A stretch of DNA of 60,000 nt from Membranipora membranacea (GCA_914767715.1 OU612065.1:35404001-35464000); one strand, 5' to 3'; positions 1-31,810 are shown, counted from the first letter of the stretch. Translations and numbers: made by a program. Notes: generated by a model not told the origin, from the sequence alone.

Positions 1-1036
1 TTGCTGTGGCAGAAATCCAAGTGGATCGCCCACACCCTCTCCCACTCTCCTCCCTGGCCCAGAGACAGGGCAGCAGACATAACTGCTCCATAAATTGTGA
101 TGATAAGCTACACTCAACAATTATGCAAAACAAAGTACCAGGTTCCATTAATTCATTGTATTATGCCATAGTGATTAATTCATTATGTTATGCCATAGTG
201 GCTTGATTTCATAGTCACTTCACCTGATGATTTACAAATAAAGCGCAACAAAATTGAACAAAATAAAGAACTAATCAGTGCTCCTATAATGCATCGCATT
301 AATAGTAAGGTAGATCTAGTAGAGTTGTGCATGTCAGGTTGGGAAAAACCCTGTCCTAATTTAATGGCAGAATTACATATCAAATAATTGTTGAGGCGGA
401 CTGCAATTTAATTGACAGTATAAAATGCCACTCTCATAGTCATGCCATAAAATATTCTCCAGGTAACCTTCAAATAATTGGCAGTCAAAGCTGCAGGCTT
501 TGCAGAATTCCTTGCCATGCATCTTGACATGAACCATCCTAAAACATTTTTCATATCATCCTATGCCACTCTCATTGTCATGCCATAAAATATTCTCAAG
601 GTAAACTTCAAATAACTTGCAGTAAAAGCTGCTGGCATCTTGGCATGAACAATCAATGCAAAAACAGTCAAAGTCTTACAATTTTTGCTTTTGCTAATTG
701 TTGTTTGCAGACAAATCAATTCTAATGATAGGCAGGTGACATCTCAAATCATTTTTTATGACCAGCAAAACAAAACTATAGCAACATTCGAATTCTTATA
801 TTTTTGTTATTTGCATAAAATTTACATTAAGCTTACAATGATTTGGCAGCGACCTCATTTTGAACAACAAGAAGATGAATCATTGTACAGTCCACAAAGT
901 ATATCTATATGTGGCCAAGCATGAGTTGCGAAATGTTTTCCTGTCTGTATGCAGAATTACCTTCCATTCATTTTATAATTATCTGCCATTCAATTTCACT
1001 ACAAATAAATATGGTTTTATATTATATCTAAATGCT
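1..1036. other. No gene seen; tandem duplication at 425-655
   Basis: Non-coding AT-rich sequence. Two blocks beginning ATGCCACTCTCAT are repeated 138 bases apart (425 and 563), and a 27-base ATTAATTCATT..TATGCCATAGTG unit is doubled near 148-200. Confidence 0.6.
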
Positions 1037-1812
1037 CTCTTCGTCTTCTTTTTTGTTGCAAGAAACAAGCTTGCATATGCTGCCGTGAGGGAATGATTGG
1101 AGGGGGTGAGGAGGGGAGGGGTGTGCTGACCCCAAAAAAATTTACTTCAACTAGCTCATATTGATGGTGGAACGAAGAATATAACATGATTTTAAATAAC
1201 CAAAAGTCTACAGCACCCAGTATTCCCAGGTGGTCACCCATCCAAGTGCTTACTGGGCTCGACGTTGCTTAGCTTCAGTGATCGGACAAGAACTGGCGTG
1301 ATATGGCCTTAGACAATTATGGTGAATAATTTTAGCTGTGTTATGCCTGGCTGCAGAAATAACCAAACAAGGGCATGCAACTCTTATTTTGCATGTCTCA
1401 AACTGGCCCATTTGATGGCTCATTAAAACATCTTTTTGCAATTTTGACTTTTTGAGATTGGAAAAACATAAATGTAGCATGCTATTAACTATATGGCAAC
1501 AATTATTTTGACACGGCATCACGCATAGCTTCATTGTTTAGCATTCTGTCGGACTAAACGCAGCACTCACAGCGCAGGATAAAACACGCCAGTTAGAAGC
1601 TGGCAGCAAGTAGCGGGCTCTGGTAAGTTACTGTTTTGTTTGATTATGACAGTACCAGCAGTGATCTAAGCACTAGACTGGACCGTAGGCCACGGGAAAC
1701 ATAATGTGACACTCGTGTGTGATCCATCATACAGCCACAGATATCCTGATTTCATTAAATCTATACCTGTTTAGTTAGCAAAATCTGATGTGCGCGGCTG
1801 GTTTTTGGTCCT
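1037..1812 (-). repeat. Orphan, decayed 5S-repeat unit
   Basis: Shares the 5S flanks seen in the arrays at 27.7 and 52.6 kb: the TTCGTCTTCTTTTTTGT block before the poly-G tract, the 5S gene, and the block after TAGCATTCTGTCGGACTAAA. About 200 bases of spacer are deleted and point differences are many. An old, isolated copy. Confidence 0.85.
1206..1314 (-). pseudogene. 5S rRNA pseudogene
   Basis: Recognisable 5S sequence (GGATGGGTGACC and GAAGCTAAGCAACGTCGAGCCC survive) but 109 bases long instead of 118: about eight bases near helix II/III (TTTTCAAC on the plus strand) are gone. Several substitutions elsewhere. Unlikely to make a functional RNA. Confidence 0.85.
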
Positions 1813-1999
1813 GTTTATTAGCGGAATTAGAAATTTTGACTTAACTGTACTGTTAATTTAAAAAATAGTATAGAAAATAGTATGTGGGTTTTTATGATGG
1901 TAAAAATTCTCTTATAAACTACCTCTGCTTTGTCATTGAAAAAGAAAAAAGATGGGCTGTCGAAAAAAAGAGACTAAATAAAGAGCAGAGGTCTTCGGT

Positions 2000-4330
2000 T
2001 ACTTGCTTAAGGCATGAGTTATTTTGCGTACTTAATAACTGTCACCAGGGCAGGCTACTCCTCTATCAACCTAACCTGCCCTTACATTTTAAGTTACTTT
2101 CTTGGACTATTCTCTTGTTGTAGAAGAAGTCACTAAACACTTTTATTTTCCTTTCTAATTCAATAACCTTATTTTTTCTATCCGCTTTCTCAAAAACTAT
2201 ATCATTCCTGCTGTTCTATATCTTTCTATTGCACTCTGCCACATATTCAAACACATTTATATTGATGGCATTTCCATTGTCAGTTGGGTTCAAACCGAAA
2301 CAGAAAAAAATTTGTTCTCTATTTTTCCCATATTTTAATTAACCGGGTTTTCTCAATTTCCCCTAAATTTTGGTTTACTGGAATTTAAATGGGTAAGAGA
2401 TCGCCCTCTCCTATAATAAATTGGTAAAGCTGATTAGTTGACATAGGAAATAAAGCGGGGCGTAGTGATCTGCATTCCTCTATTGGGTTTTCAATTAAGT
2501 CAATATAAACGTCATCTTGAAGTATTGAATTTTTAAGTTTCCAAAAGGATTTACCATAGGCAATTGTGCTTGTATTGAACTTGATCGAACAGTGTAGAAT
2601 CTTGTGATTGGAATAAGGAATAAATACAGATTAAACAGAAGAGGCACAATCTCTGGGTACAAAATTCTGTCGAGTCTGCTGGCTGACGCAGCACTACAAG
2701 AAAACCAGATGAATTTCTTTTAAAGCTCCTGGTGTTTCCTGAGGGATCAGAGCAGCCGAAAGATGTAACAAGTCAGTCTAACTCAGAAGAGCCTACCAGG
2801 ACCTCTCCTGAGGTATGACCCAAGTTGTCGTAATGAATTGAGCTCACGCAATCCATATCCCAAGCAATGATGTTCATTTTGGACGATGAAAAAAATCTAC
2901 CTGTCCGCTGGTCTATTTGGAGCGTAAAATGAGATTACTCTTATTTGTTTATTGTCAAAGGAAAAATCCATGTAGCAGATTGTCAATGACGCTTGAAAAA
3001 TTGAGTTTAAAAAGGATTGCCATCCCAGCAGAGCGTGAAGTCAGAAAGTTAAAGAATGATATTCCATTCTTTCATGTTTCTAAATGAGTCTCTTGAATTA
3101 AAAAGATATCAGAGTTAAGTTTTTTGAGAATAGAAATTTCTTTGTTCCTTTTTTTTATTTCTGCTATGCTTTAAAGAAGGATGAAGAGAAAACTCCAGAA
3201 AAAAGAGGGAGCTCTGAAGAGTTTTTTAAGTGGAGGGTGGACTGGGCAAAAAAAAAGAAATTCAGTCATCTGACCTCGCACTTTGCTTTTTCTTGAGTTT
3301 CGTGACCCCCTTTTCCCCCTCCCCATCCAGGATAGAGGATGTCCTTTTGGTATTGGTGTTAGTGATGTTATCGCTATCTATGTCAATCTGCAAAGAAGCA
3401 TCAGAGGACTCATCAGAAGAAAGGGCAACTTCATCTGTCTCTGCTGCCTGGGAGGACTCAATGGACTGGGAGGTGGAGCTGGCGGCTGCCGGGCTAGTCC
3501 ATACATTGGGTTTGGGTAGTGAATCAGGCCTAGGTTCAGCTGGTTTAGAGTTAGAACTAGAGTTAGCGTTAGATTTAGAGTTAGGGTCAGGGTCACGGTC
3601 AGGGTCACGGTCAGGGTCAGGGTCAGGGTCAGGGTCAGGTTCAGGGTCAGGGTAAGGGTTAGGGTTAGGGTTGGGGTTAGTTAGATTTTGTTTAAAGTTG
3701 TCATATGACCTATGGTCGGAAGCTTTTGTTTATTTGATTCTTTTTTTGTCCATGATTTGTTTAAGGCGACTGTACGCTCTTGGTCACAGGAGTCATACCT
3801 TTTTGGACTCTTTAACAAATTGTCTAACACCATTATCATGGGTGGGAAACTCCTTAAACCTCATCTTTCTACATTTTATTACTTTGCTGTATGTGGATAT
3901 AGCTGCCGATATAGCGTCGTCCGAGACTAAAGAGTGACCCTAACCAAACTGAGAAGAAATAATTAAAATCAGCTCCTTCTTGAGGTCAGAACGAATATTC
4001 CGCTCAACAGAAGCATTGCAATTAGGAATTCCGACAAACTGGTCTGGTCTATAAAACTGACTTTAAAGCCATCCCCAATGGGAATGGCAGACTTTACTTT
4101 GGAGAGAGACGTGCGTCTTTGAAGATCAGCAACAAAACAATGCTACCAGATCAGCGAACTTGCAGCTCTTTTGGATCACAGCAGAAAGAATCATGATGGG
4201 AAAAAAAAGAGAAGTGCCTAAACTAGGCCAAATGTAAGCTGCAAGAGCTTTGTGCAATTCACACGAAGAAAATTCCCCGCCAAAACGGAGGGAGTGAAAA
4301 AAAAGCAGTGAAATTACAGCTCAATATAAG
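2000..4330 (-). mobile_element. Decayed LINE with ORF1 and endonuclease (L1/Tx1-like)
   Basis: Minus strand, 5' to 3': an ORF1-like region (about 4300-3262) ending KGVTKLKKKQSARSDD and stop, then an endonuclease region (about 3170-2640) with NSDIFLIQETHLE and QIRVISFYAPNRPADR, then KSFWKLKNSILQDDVYIDLI near 2560, then a linker to about 2100. Many stops and frameshifts. ORF1 followed by an AP-endonuclease fits the L1 or Tx1 type. No reverse transcriptase remains: the element breaks off before it. Confidence 0.7.
3540..3690. repeat. Telomere-like hexamer run (GGGTCA/GGGTTA variants)
   Basis: About 20 hexamers, first degenerate (GAGTTA), then GGGTCA and GGTCAC variants, then GGGTTAGGGTTAGGGTT. 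On the minus strand the same run lies in frame with LINE ORF1 and reads as repeated Asp-Pro and Asn-Pro pairs. It may therefore be a coding repeat that happens to resemble the TTAGGG telomere sequence. Confidence 0.75.
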
Positions 4331-6145
4331 TGCTGAGGAAGTGTGTCACTCAAAATGCAGAGTGAAAGCTGAGTATTTTGAATTATATAATTATGCCAAT
4401 AGGTTCAATCACAAGATAAAGTTGAATTAAATTTTTACCTCGATCCGATGATTCGAAAGTCCTTAGATAAACCTTTCCCCGTCGGCCAGAAATCGTGTGA
4501 TAACTTCTGCCGGGGCTGGTACTTCTCGCACGTTTCAGGTAGTCCAGTGTAATGAGCCAAACAAAATATGTGCGAAATTTTTTGGACCATCATTGAGTGG
4601 CAGCGCATACTAGGGCCTGAATGTAGACTGAACTAACTTGAACTAAAAATATAGTTTATGTTCCTTCAAAAATCGCATACCATGTATATGACTTGTCATG
4701 ATTACGCTATAGTGTCATGGTGAATGATAACATTGTCTTGAAATCCAAGGAAATTGGCTTAGCTTATGTCATAAACATATAAATAAGTATTTATATGTTT
4801 ATGGCTTATGTATAAGCTCTCACTCTCTCTTCAAAGGTTGAACAGAAGCACAGGAAGGTGTTGGCCTGCAATTTTTCATCTTCGATAGAAACTGTTGCGC
4901 TTTCCAACATGGATTATCCATTTCTCACTTTCTCACAGACTTTAATCATTCAAGCTGTGATTGCTGGGATAGTTTTGTCACAATACTGATATTTATTTTT
5001 GTTAATACTAAGGGTCTAGGATCTGGGGTCTGGGGTCTGTTGTCTTGGATCTGGGGTGTATTGTAAAGGTTTACACAAGACTCATAGCATGAAAATACCT
5101 GATGCCAGGCCCAGTATGTGCTAATTGACCTCATATGTTATACTCATACAATCGGCAGTAAAGAGACAGAGCTTGTATACCCCTGTCATTATCTAAACAT
5201 CTTATTCAACTTCAGAGTTACCTGATATCGTCAGTAAGTAAAAGTAAACTAGGCTATGATATACCCTAATTTTCATTGGATATTTCACATATTTTTCACT
5301 CATTCCTCTTCCTATTAACTGTAGCCTGTTAACTTCTAAATACTGTCAACTCCCGGAAACAAAAAACAAATGACCTCCGATTACTGTTGGTAAAATAACG
5401 ATAACCCCGTTCATCTTCTGTGAATTATATAGCTATATAGCTTTGTCCTGAATCAAATTGCTGCACACATGCTAGAATCACACTGCACTATACTGCCAAC
5501 AGGACATTGCCGGTGCACCAGGTTTGCTCCAACCTTATCTCAACCTATCATAGTCTATTCTGCACCCCACTAAACTCCCGATGTTCCTTCTAATTGAAGG
5601 TTATAGTTGCAAATACTAACCACACATATATATGCTAATAAACATCTTATCTTGAAAAGCAAATTGTCTTGTGCGTCAATATTGATAGGTTAAGAAACAC
5701 TTCCGACATAATTTGATTTACTCTCCTGCAGAGGAATCAAGAAGCTGGCAGGTGATCAATTTAAATTAACATGGTACATGCAGTACTTTTTCCAAAATAG
5801 TACAATATTACAGCATTATCATTAATCACAAAATATCAGATTAGTTCAGGTAGGGGAAACTAGGCTTTGAAATGCTGACATTCTGTTGTTTTCTCATGTC
5901 AACTTTCTCATTTTTATAGTAATTTAATCTGCTCATTCGCATGATCGTCTTAAATTTCAGCAATTAACAACAAATTTTCATTTCTTCATAAGTTGAGCAC
6001 TATACACTTTGTTATCAATCTCAAATCCATGCAACTGTCACAAAACATCCATATGTCTGTTGACGAAAGGTTCATTCAATGAAAACAGAAATGCAAATTT
6101 TACAATGAACCCTTGATCTCAGGTAAGAAAATGAGAAGGTAAAAC
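4331..6145. other. Gene-poor interval downstream of the channel gene
   Basis: AT-rich, short open frames only; a run of GGGTCTGGGGTCT-like units near 5008-5060. I see no gene or element. Confidence 0.5.
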
Positions 6146-6151
6146 TTTATT
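6146..6151 (-). terminator. Candidate polyadenylation signal of the channel gene
   Basis: AATAAA on the minus strand, about 275 bases after the stop codon. It is the nearest canonical hexamer that I noticed; its use is inferred. Confidence 0.5.
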
Positions 6152-6425
6152 GCAGCTAACATAGCACAAACCATGAAAGCATTATATTGATTTTTTCCAC
6201 ACACATCTAGAAATTGTAAAAGCATACTACCCTAACGATAACTTATTTTTCGACAGAAATAGTACGAAGGACAAATAACGAAGAATACCTAGTGAAGCTG
6301 AAATGAGTGTTACTGCAAGTCAGAAAATGAATTTCAAAGATCAGAAAGGTAGTGACTGTTATGACCGATAAATGTGAAGTTGATTTCATGCATAAGTGGG
6401 TAAGTTAAGTTTAAAGCTTGTACAA

Positions 6426-25159
<18,734 letters not shown>

Positions 25160-26006
25160 ATGCTCTTTTTCCGTTGAATGGGAACCGAGGAATATTTTAT
25201 TTATTCATTCATTTACAACAGAAAGTAAGATTGTGCATGTGCATTCGCAACCAGTTCATCTTGGTTGTTTTTGAAATTTTGCGACAGAAATATTTATCAA
25301 AATGTGCCTGACTTTTCGGACTGAAAAGTTACTCATGGTCAATTAAAAAATGTCAGATTCCAAAGGAAAAATGTGTATTGTGTTACTAGTGTATTTTTTT
25401 CTTTGTCACTCCGATTTTCCCTATATTTTAATTTATTTGTTCTGTCACGGCATGAAAAAAATTCATGAAGATGATTGTAGATTGACAATAACAGTGTATA
25501 TAGTGATGAGGAGAATGCTGTTTATGGTGTTATTCTGTTCTGAACTAAGTATGCTACACTTACCAGCAGGGAGGTGCAGAATAGTCAAAATGCACTCGTG
25601 AGTTGGGTTGTGCTTTCCTCAGAGCCCATGGTTAAAACATTTCAGGATAACAACCCAACGTTTAAATGATCAATGTCTGAAGTGTTTTGCTGTCAATAGC
25701 CTTATGTACTTTTTTTTTCTTTTTCTGATGAATAATTAAATGATCTACCTATCAGCATGGATAGCTCTCTATATAACTAAAAGGAGAAACTTCATTTATA
25801 GAAATTCAATCAATATGACATAAATGGTTTTTACATAACACCATAGTAAGCCCACTCCATCTCACATTACTTTTCAACTATGCTGACTGGGACGGATCTT
25901 TCAACACACAATGACTTACTCTGTTTTAGTAATAACACAATATAACAATTCACTAAAACTTGAGGCAGATGACTACTTGATCTTGCATTGTTGGTTTACA
26001 AAGTCG
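25160..26006. other. Region upstream of the channel gene (putative promoter)
   Basis: Must contain the channel's 5' UTR and promoter, but no TATA box or other element is clear. No coding region seen. Confidence 0.3.
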
Positions 26007-26012
26007 TATAGC

Positions 26013-26960
26013 TACCGTGGCCTAGAAAGCCGGATAAAATTAAATTTTGCTGTTGTGAATTTAAATTAATAAGGCCTGAGTTGAATTAAACATTTCATTG
26101 AATTTAATCAAACTTTTCTGCATCAAACTTCTCTGCATCAAACTTTTCTGTTCTGCATCAAACATTTCTACTCTGCATCAAACTTTTCTGATCTGGATCA
26201 AAGTTTTCTACTCTGAATCAAACTTTTCTACTCTGAATCAACAACAGGTGCTTTAGTTCTTGCTAAGCTTGTCAACAGATACCTTATCCTTACCACTAGC
26301 CATAACTGGATTCAGTTACTTTTGTTGAGAATTTTATATGCGGAGTATTAAAAGCTGACTGGGTTTGGGTCCCGCAAGAGTTTGCTGGTGTGTGCTTTGA
26401 CGGAGAGATATATTTTGAAGTCTGGGTTTATATATAAGTTTTTTAAATACACATAGCCAAGTGAGAATGTTGAAATACATGGTTGAACTAGCTGACCTGA
26501 ATTCAGACTTCTAGGTGGCCTGTCGCCAGCCTTTTATCTACTATGTCATAGCAACAATTATTGTTATGTTACTGTGGTGGTGGGATCTGTCAATACTTTA
26601 TGTCAATCGGTTTTTTGTCAATTCTTTTTGTCAATTCTTTTTTATACATCAATCTAATATCGATCGGTATTTTTGTTAACATCTTCAGTCGTGGTTATCT
26701 AGCTCCAATATACACATGTAAAACCGGTAATATATAACATAGGGTGGCTGATATCAATGGAGTGAAAATGTTTGATTCAGAAGAGAAAAGCTTGATTCAG
26801 AATAGAATCGTTTGATTCAGAACAGAAAAGTTTGATGCAGAGAAGTGTGATACAGAAAAGTTTGATTAAATTCAATGAAATGTTTGATTTAATTCAGGCC
26901 TTTTCGAATTAAATTCACAGCAAAAGAGATTAATTTTATCCGGCTTTCTGGGCCACGGTA
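26013..26960. mobile_element. Inverted-repeat element with 6-bp TSD
   Basis: Ends TACCGTGGCCTAGAAAGCCGGATAAA-type and its complement, arms of about 200 bases, flanked on both sides by TATAGC (26007-26012 and 26961-26966). Each arm's inner part is a run of 16-18-base repeats around CTGCATCAAAC/CTGAATCAAAC. The centre (about 26245-26755) has no clear ORF. Non-autonomous. Confidence 0.8.
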
Positions 26961-26966
26961 TATAGC

Positions 26967-27684
26967 GCTCTAATAATCAGCAAAAAAATGAGGCCAAACA
27001 TAGTTCTATAGGTGACAAGAAGCAGACAATGGCACTTGGCATTCCAAGCTCAACAACAACAACAACAAGTATTTCTGATTGTTCAACAATCAACTGAGTT
27101 GCAGGCATGTAACAATAATAATAGGTAAACTTCCACATTGAATAGAAAAAGTTTGCTTGATTCCAACTTGCTTATTATTGTGAACTTTATTAATAAACAC
27201 CGATCGAAGCATGAAGCAAATAAGACCATGTGAAACAACATGTGAAAACATAAACAAAAAACAAAAGAAACAATAAAAAAGCAAATTCACATATTATTAT
27301 GTATTTTTATGAAAAAGGCTTTTTTCTGCAAAGAGCAGTGTTGGATTTAGGGAGCTTACGATGATTTGTTGTGATTTGTTACAGATGTGCTGTCATTGAG
27401 AGCAAAAGTGAGGGGACGCTCTACCAGAACGGAATAACGCTCATGATGGACATATAACCCAAAACTTCAGTTGAAAATTAACACAAAATATTAAGATTTA
27501 TACTAGGGTAAAAACACTCTTCCCCCAACCAAATTCCTGCAGTCCATTAGGTGTACAGTTGGCTATGTTTTAACCACAAATTAAATATGAATTTGGCAAG
27601 GTAAATTGCAATCATTTAATGTGAGAGTAGGCAATGCCATAGTAATAATTATGATAGTTTTTAGAATATGGCGTTCTTTCTTTT
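26967..27684. other. Gene-poor interval
   Basis: AT-rich with a short CAA repeat near 27050-27067. Nothing recognisable. Confidence 0.5.
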
Positions 27685-28762
27685 ATTGTAGAACATAAAT
27701 TTCTCTTCCGTTACATTGATAGTTATGATGCACTTATCCTTTTCTCATTTTTTTGGAGGAAGGTCTGATTGGTCTGGCTGCCAGGTTTGAACCAAGCTGC
27801 CGGGTTTGATGGCTCATAGGGAAACATCTTTTAGCATTGGACTTTATGCGGAGATTGGGGACAACGCTGGTAACAAGCTATAAACTGTGTGGCAACAATC
27901 ATTTGACGCGACATAACGCTTAGCTTCATTGTTTAGCATTCTGTCGGACTAAACGCCGCACTCACAGCGCAGGATTAGAAGCGCCAGTTATAGGCAGGCA
28001 GATAGTAGCGGGCTCTGGTAAATTACTCGTTTGTTGATTATAATAGTACCATCAGTGATCTAAGCACTAGGCTGGACCGTAGGCAAAGGGATAAACAATG
28101 TGACACTCGTGTGTGATTCATCATACAGCCACAGATATTCTGATTTTATTAAATCTATACCTGTTTAGTTAGCAAATTCTGATGTCCGCGGCTGGATTTT
28201 GGTAATTATGTGCACATCGACACACTTAACCTACCAAGTGAACACCAGCCATTATCAGGATTACCGCCCAAAAGTCATAATTTGTGTTGTCGATAACAAT
28301 AGCCTATAATGGCTGCTGCAATTTTCCAATTTCGCTAGCTTTCTTACTTGTTATCATTTCTGGTGTATTGTACAAAAGTGATAGCAATGCAGCACCGATC
28401 TAGCATTTTTTCTGGCATCATCTTCTTGGCGTGGGGGACAAACCTTTGATAGTACCACCAATCCCCTACGGTGACCTTCTCAATGATTGCTGCCATTCAA
28501 TTCGAATAGGGATTGACACAAAACTCAGGACTTTCTTCGATTTATCTGCTCAAAAATTGCACTTTTCGTCTTCTTTTTTGTTGCAAGAAACAAGCTTGCA
28601 TATGTTGCCGTTTTGGAATAAATGGGGGGGGGAGGGACGCGGAAGGGGGGGTGTGGGTGTGCTGACCACAAAAAAAAACACTTCGAGCAGCTCATATTGA
28701 TGGTAGAGTGATGAATATAACATGATTTTAAATAGTTGCAAAAATGGATAAAATACTCAAAA

Positions 28763-28861
28763 GTCTACAGCACCCAGTATTCCCAGGCGGTCACCCATCC
28801 AAGTACTAACTGGGCTCGACGTTGCTTAGCTTCAGTGATTGGACGAGAACTGGCCGTAGAC
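28763..28861 (-). pseudogene. 5S rRNA pseudogene with internal deletion
   Basis: 99 bases instead of 118. About 19 bases are lost between two TGG repeats near the 5' end of the gene, removing part of helices I-II. The rest is close to the array copies. Confidence 0.88.
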
Positions 28862-30117
28862 TTTTATAGTGATTAATTTGAGGAGTTTTATGCTTGGATG
28901 CGGCAACAACAAAACAAGGGCATGCAACTCTGAATTGTATGCTGCATTTTTAAAGTCTTATTTCTTGACAATTTAACTTGTTTCTTTATATGACAACCAA
29001 ATCATAGTTCTCCTTCTTCATTATATCTTACATATTATAGAACATATATTGCTCTTCCATTACATTGATAGTATGCATTTTGCCTTTTGATTTTGTTTGA
29101 GGATGGAGGGTCTCGTTGGGTTGACTACCTGCCAGGTTTGAACCAAGCTGCCGGGTTTGTTGGCTCATAGAAGCATCTTTTGGCATTGGACTTTTTGCCG
29201 AGATTGGGCTCGACAATTGTAGCATGCAATCAACTATTTGGCAACAATCATTTTGAAGTGACATCACGCGTAGCTTCATTGTTTAGCATTCTGTCGGACT
29301 AAACGCCGCACTCACAGCGCAGGATTAAAAGCGCCAGTTATAAGCAGGCAGCAAGTAGCGGGCTCTGGTAGGTTACTCTTTTGTTTGATTATGACAGTAC
29401 CAGCAGTGATATAAGCACTAGACTGGACCGTAGGCCAAGGGAAAAACAATGTGACACTCGTGTGTGATCCATCATACAGCCACGGATATTCTGATTTTAT
29501 TAAATCTATACCTGTTTAGCTAGCAAATTCTGACGTCCGCGGCTGGATTTTGGTAATTATGTGCACATCGACACACTTAACCTACCAAGTGAACACCAGC
29601 CGTTATCAGGATTACCGCCCAAAAGTCATTTTTTGTGTTGTCGATAACAATAGCCTATAATGGCTGCTGCAATTTTCCAATTTCGCTAGCTTTCTAACTT
29701 GTTATCATTTCTGGTGTATTGTCCAAAAGTGATAGCAATGCAGCACCGATCTAGCATTTTTTCTGGCATCCACTTCTTGGCGTGGGGGACAAACCTCTGA
29801 TAGTACCACCAATCCCCTACGCTGACCTTCTCAATGATTGCTGCCATTAAATTCGAATAGGGATTGACACAAAACTCAGGACTTTCTTCGATTTATCTGC
29901 TCAAAAATTGCACTTTTCGTCTTCTTTTTTGTCGCAAGAAACAAGCTTGCATATGTTGCCGTTTTGGAATAATTTGGGGGGGGGGAAGGGACGAGGAAGG
30001 GGGGGGGTGTGGGTGTGCTGACCACAAAAAAAACACTTCGAGCGGCTCATATTGATGGTTGAGTGATGAATATAACATGATTTTAAATAGTTGCAAAAAT
30101 GGATAAAATACTCAAAA

Positions 30118-30235
30118 GTCTACAGCACCCAGTATTCCCAGGCGGTCACCCATCCAAGTACTAACTGGGCTCGACGTTGCTTAGCTTCGGTGATCGGACG
30201 AGAACTGGCGTTTTCAACGTGATATGGCCGTAGAC
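30118..30235 (-). rRNA. 5S ribosomal RNA, full length
   Basis: 118 bases, starting GTCTACGGCCATATCACG and ending GGTGCTGTAGAC on the minus strand, with the internal promoter elements intact and a TTTT run just after the 3' end for RNA polymerase III termination. One loop change (CTTCGG in place of CTTCAG on the plus strand). Probably functional in sequence, though isolated from the main array. Confidence 0.85.
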
Positions 30236-30549
30236 ATTTATGGTGATTAATTTGAGCAGTTTTATGCTTGGATGCAGCAATAACAAAACAAGGGCATGCA
30301 ACTCTGAATTGTATGCTGCATTTTTATAGTCTTACTTCTTGACATTTTAACTTGTTTCTTTATATGACAACCAAATCATAGTTCTCCTTCTTCATTATAT
30401 CTTACATATATTATAGAACATATATTGCTCTTCCATTACATTGATAGTATGCATTTTGCCTTTTGATTTTGTTTGAGGATGGAGGGTCTCGTTGGGTTGA
30501 CTACCTGCCAGGTTTGAACCAAGCTGCCGGGTTTGTTGGCTCATAGAAG

Positions 30550-31810
30550 CAATGTTGTTTAGCCACTTTTTCAGCTAACTCTCTCCCAATCCGGTCTCTC
30601 TTAGGCATGTCCTTCAGCTGATACAGTACACATCTACAGTATTATTTAGAAAAAAGATATGACAGAAAGGGGGTGAAGTGGCTATTTGATAACAATTGTT
30701 TCGTTATTGCACACAATATTGTCAGCAAAAGAATCTGCTATCCACTCATTCCACTCATCTTAGTAACAAATGATTTCTCTTTTATAGAGTTATTACCTTA
30801 ATATCAATGGCGTGACAACCCCTATTTTTACACAATCAATCTTTGTCGAATCGTTGATTAAAATATCACATTGTATCATCGAATTTCAGTAATCCTACAT
30901 GATAAAGGAAAAATGGACTCTGACAATGCAGAGCTGTAATTCATGTTCAGGTTTAATGCTGACTCCTACAAATGTGAGGGTTGGGCGAATTGACTAATTA
31001 TTATTCTAGTTGGTCTTGAAACAAGTCAAAAATGATGCAAAAAAAATAAGTATGTATAGAAGTTATCCTCTCAATGTGGAATTTTTTTCTGTTACACAAA
31101 ATAGGCGTAAAACAAAGCCAAACATGATTGTAGGTTCTTGATTGTTAGAAAAGATTTTGATGACAGTGACAGGTTGTCTTTATATGGGAGAACCCCATAT
31201 CTTTGCGAGTCTCCATTTAAAGCGCTCCGAGTGAGATTAATTAGATGAGAGATAAGAATCTCCTTTCAAAAGTGTCGATAGTGAGAATATTGAATGTGAC
31301 AATGTCAGGAGGGACTACAATAATGATATCAAGTTGATCACAGAAAGTCTGAGCGAACCCGTTTGGCACAAACAAATACAAGTAGTGAGTGCACTGCAGC
31401 AGCATGTGAACCCAGGGCCTTTATCAATGTGAAGGGCAGGCTGAGGTCAATTCAACTGAGCCACTCTAAATTCTAAATCCCTATATGTTTTGGCCAGACA
31501 CAGTTAATCTGTACCAGGCTAGCTATCTATACAGGGAAACATACGTGTTGAGATGTTTAATCCTCTCCACAGAATGACCTTTTTTATCTCTGTGTTATTT
31601 AGCCACTTTTCCTGCTAACTCTCTCCCGATCCTGTCTCTCTTAGGTTCGTCCTTCAGCTAATAAAAATACACTACTACATTATTATTTAGAAAAGAAATA
31701 TGACAAGAAGGGGGTGAAGTGGTAATTTGATAAAAATTGTTTCGTTATTGCACATGTTATTGTCAGCAAAAGAATCTGCTATTCGCTCATTTCAATTGAC
31801 TGTTTGGTAC
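30550..31810. repeat. Direct duplication of about 200 bp, 1 kb apart
   Basis: 30555-30770 and 31595-31800 align at roughly 85% from TTAGCCACTTTT to GTCAGCAAAAGAATCTGCTAT. Both include the same exon-like piece. Confidence 0.8.
31385..31470 (-). pseudogene. Weak tRNA-like sequence (possible SINE head)
   Basis: Minus strand GAGTGGCTCAGTTGAATTGA resembles an A box and CCTGGGTTCACATG a degenerate B box about 45 bases on. Body not resolved. Confidence 0.3.

Larger units (their letters stand above)
27685..30549 (-). repeat. Small 5S-repeat cluster (two 5S copies, partial outer units)
   Basis: Two 5S genes 1355 bases apart inside spacer clearly homologous to the array at 52.6 kb but with more differences. 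The left end begins mid-spacer near GTAGAACATAAATTTC and the right end stops abruptly in the spacer at GGCTCATAGAAGCA, where unrelated exon-like sequence starts. Confidence 0.88.

Noticed and set aside
3230-3655. Plus-strand open frame ending in Ser-Gly repeats
   Set aside because: It is the antisense of the decayed LINE ORF1 and the telomere-like run; the minus strand gives the element-like reading.
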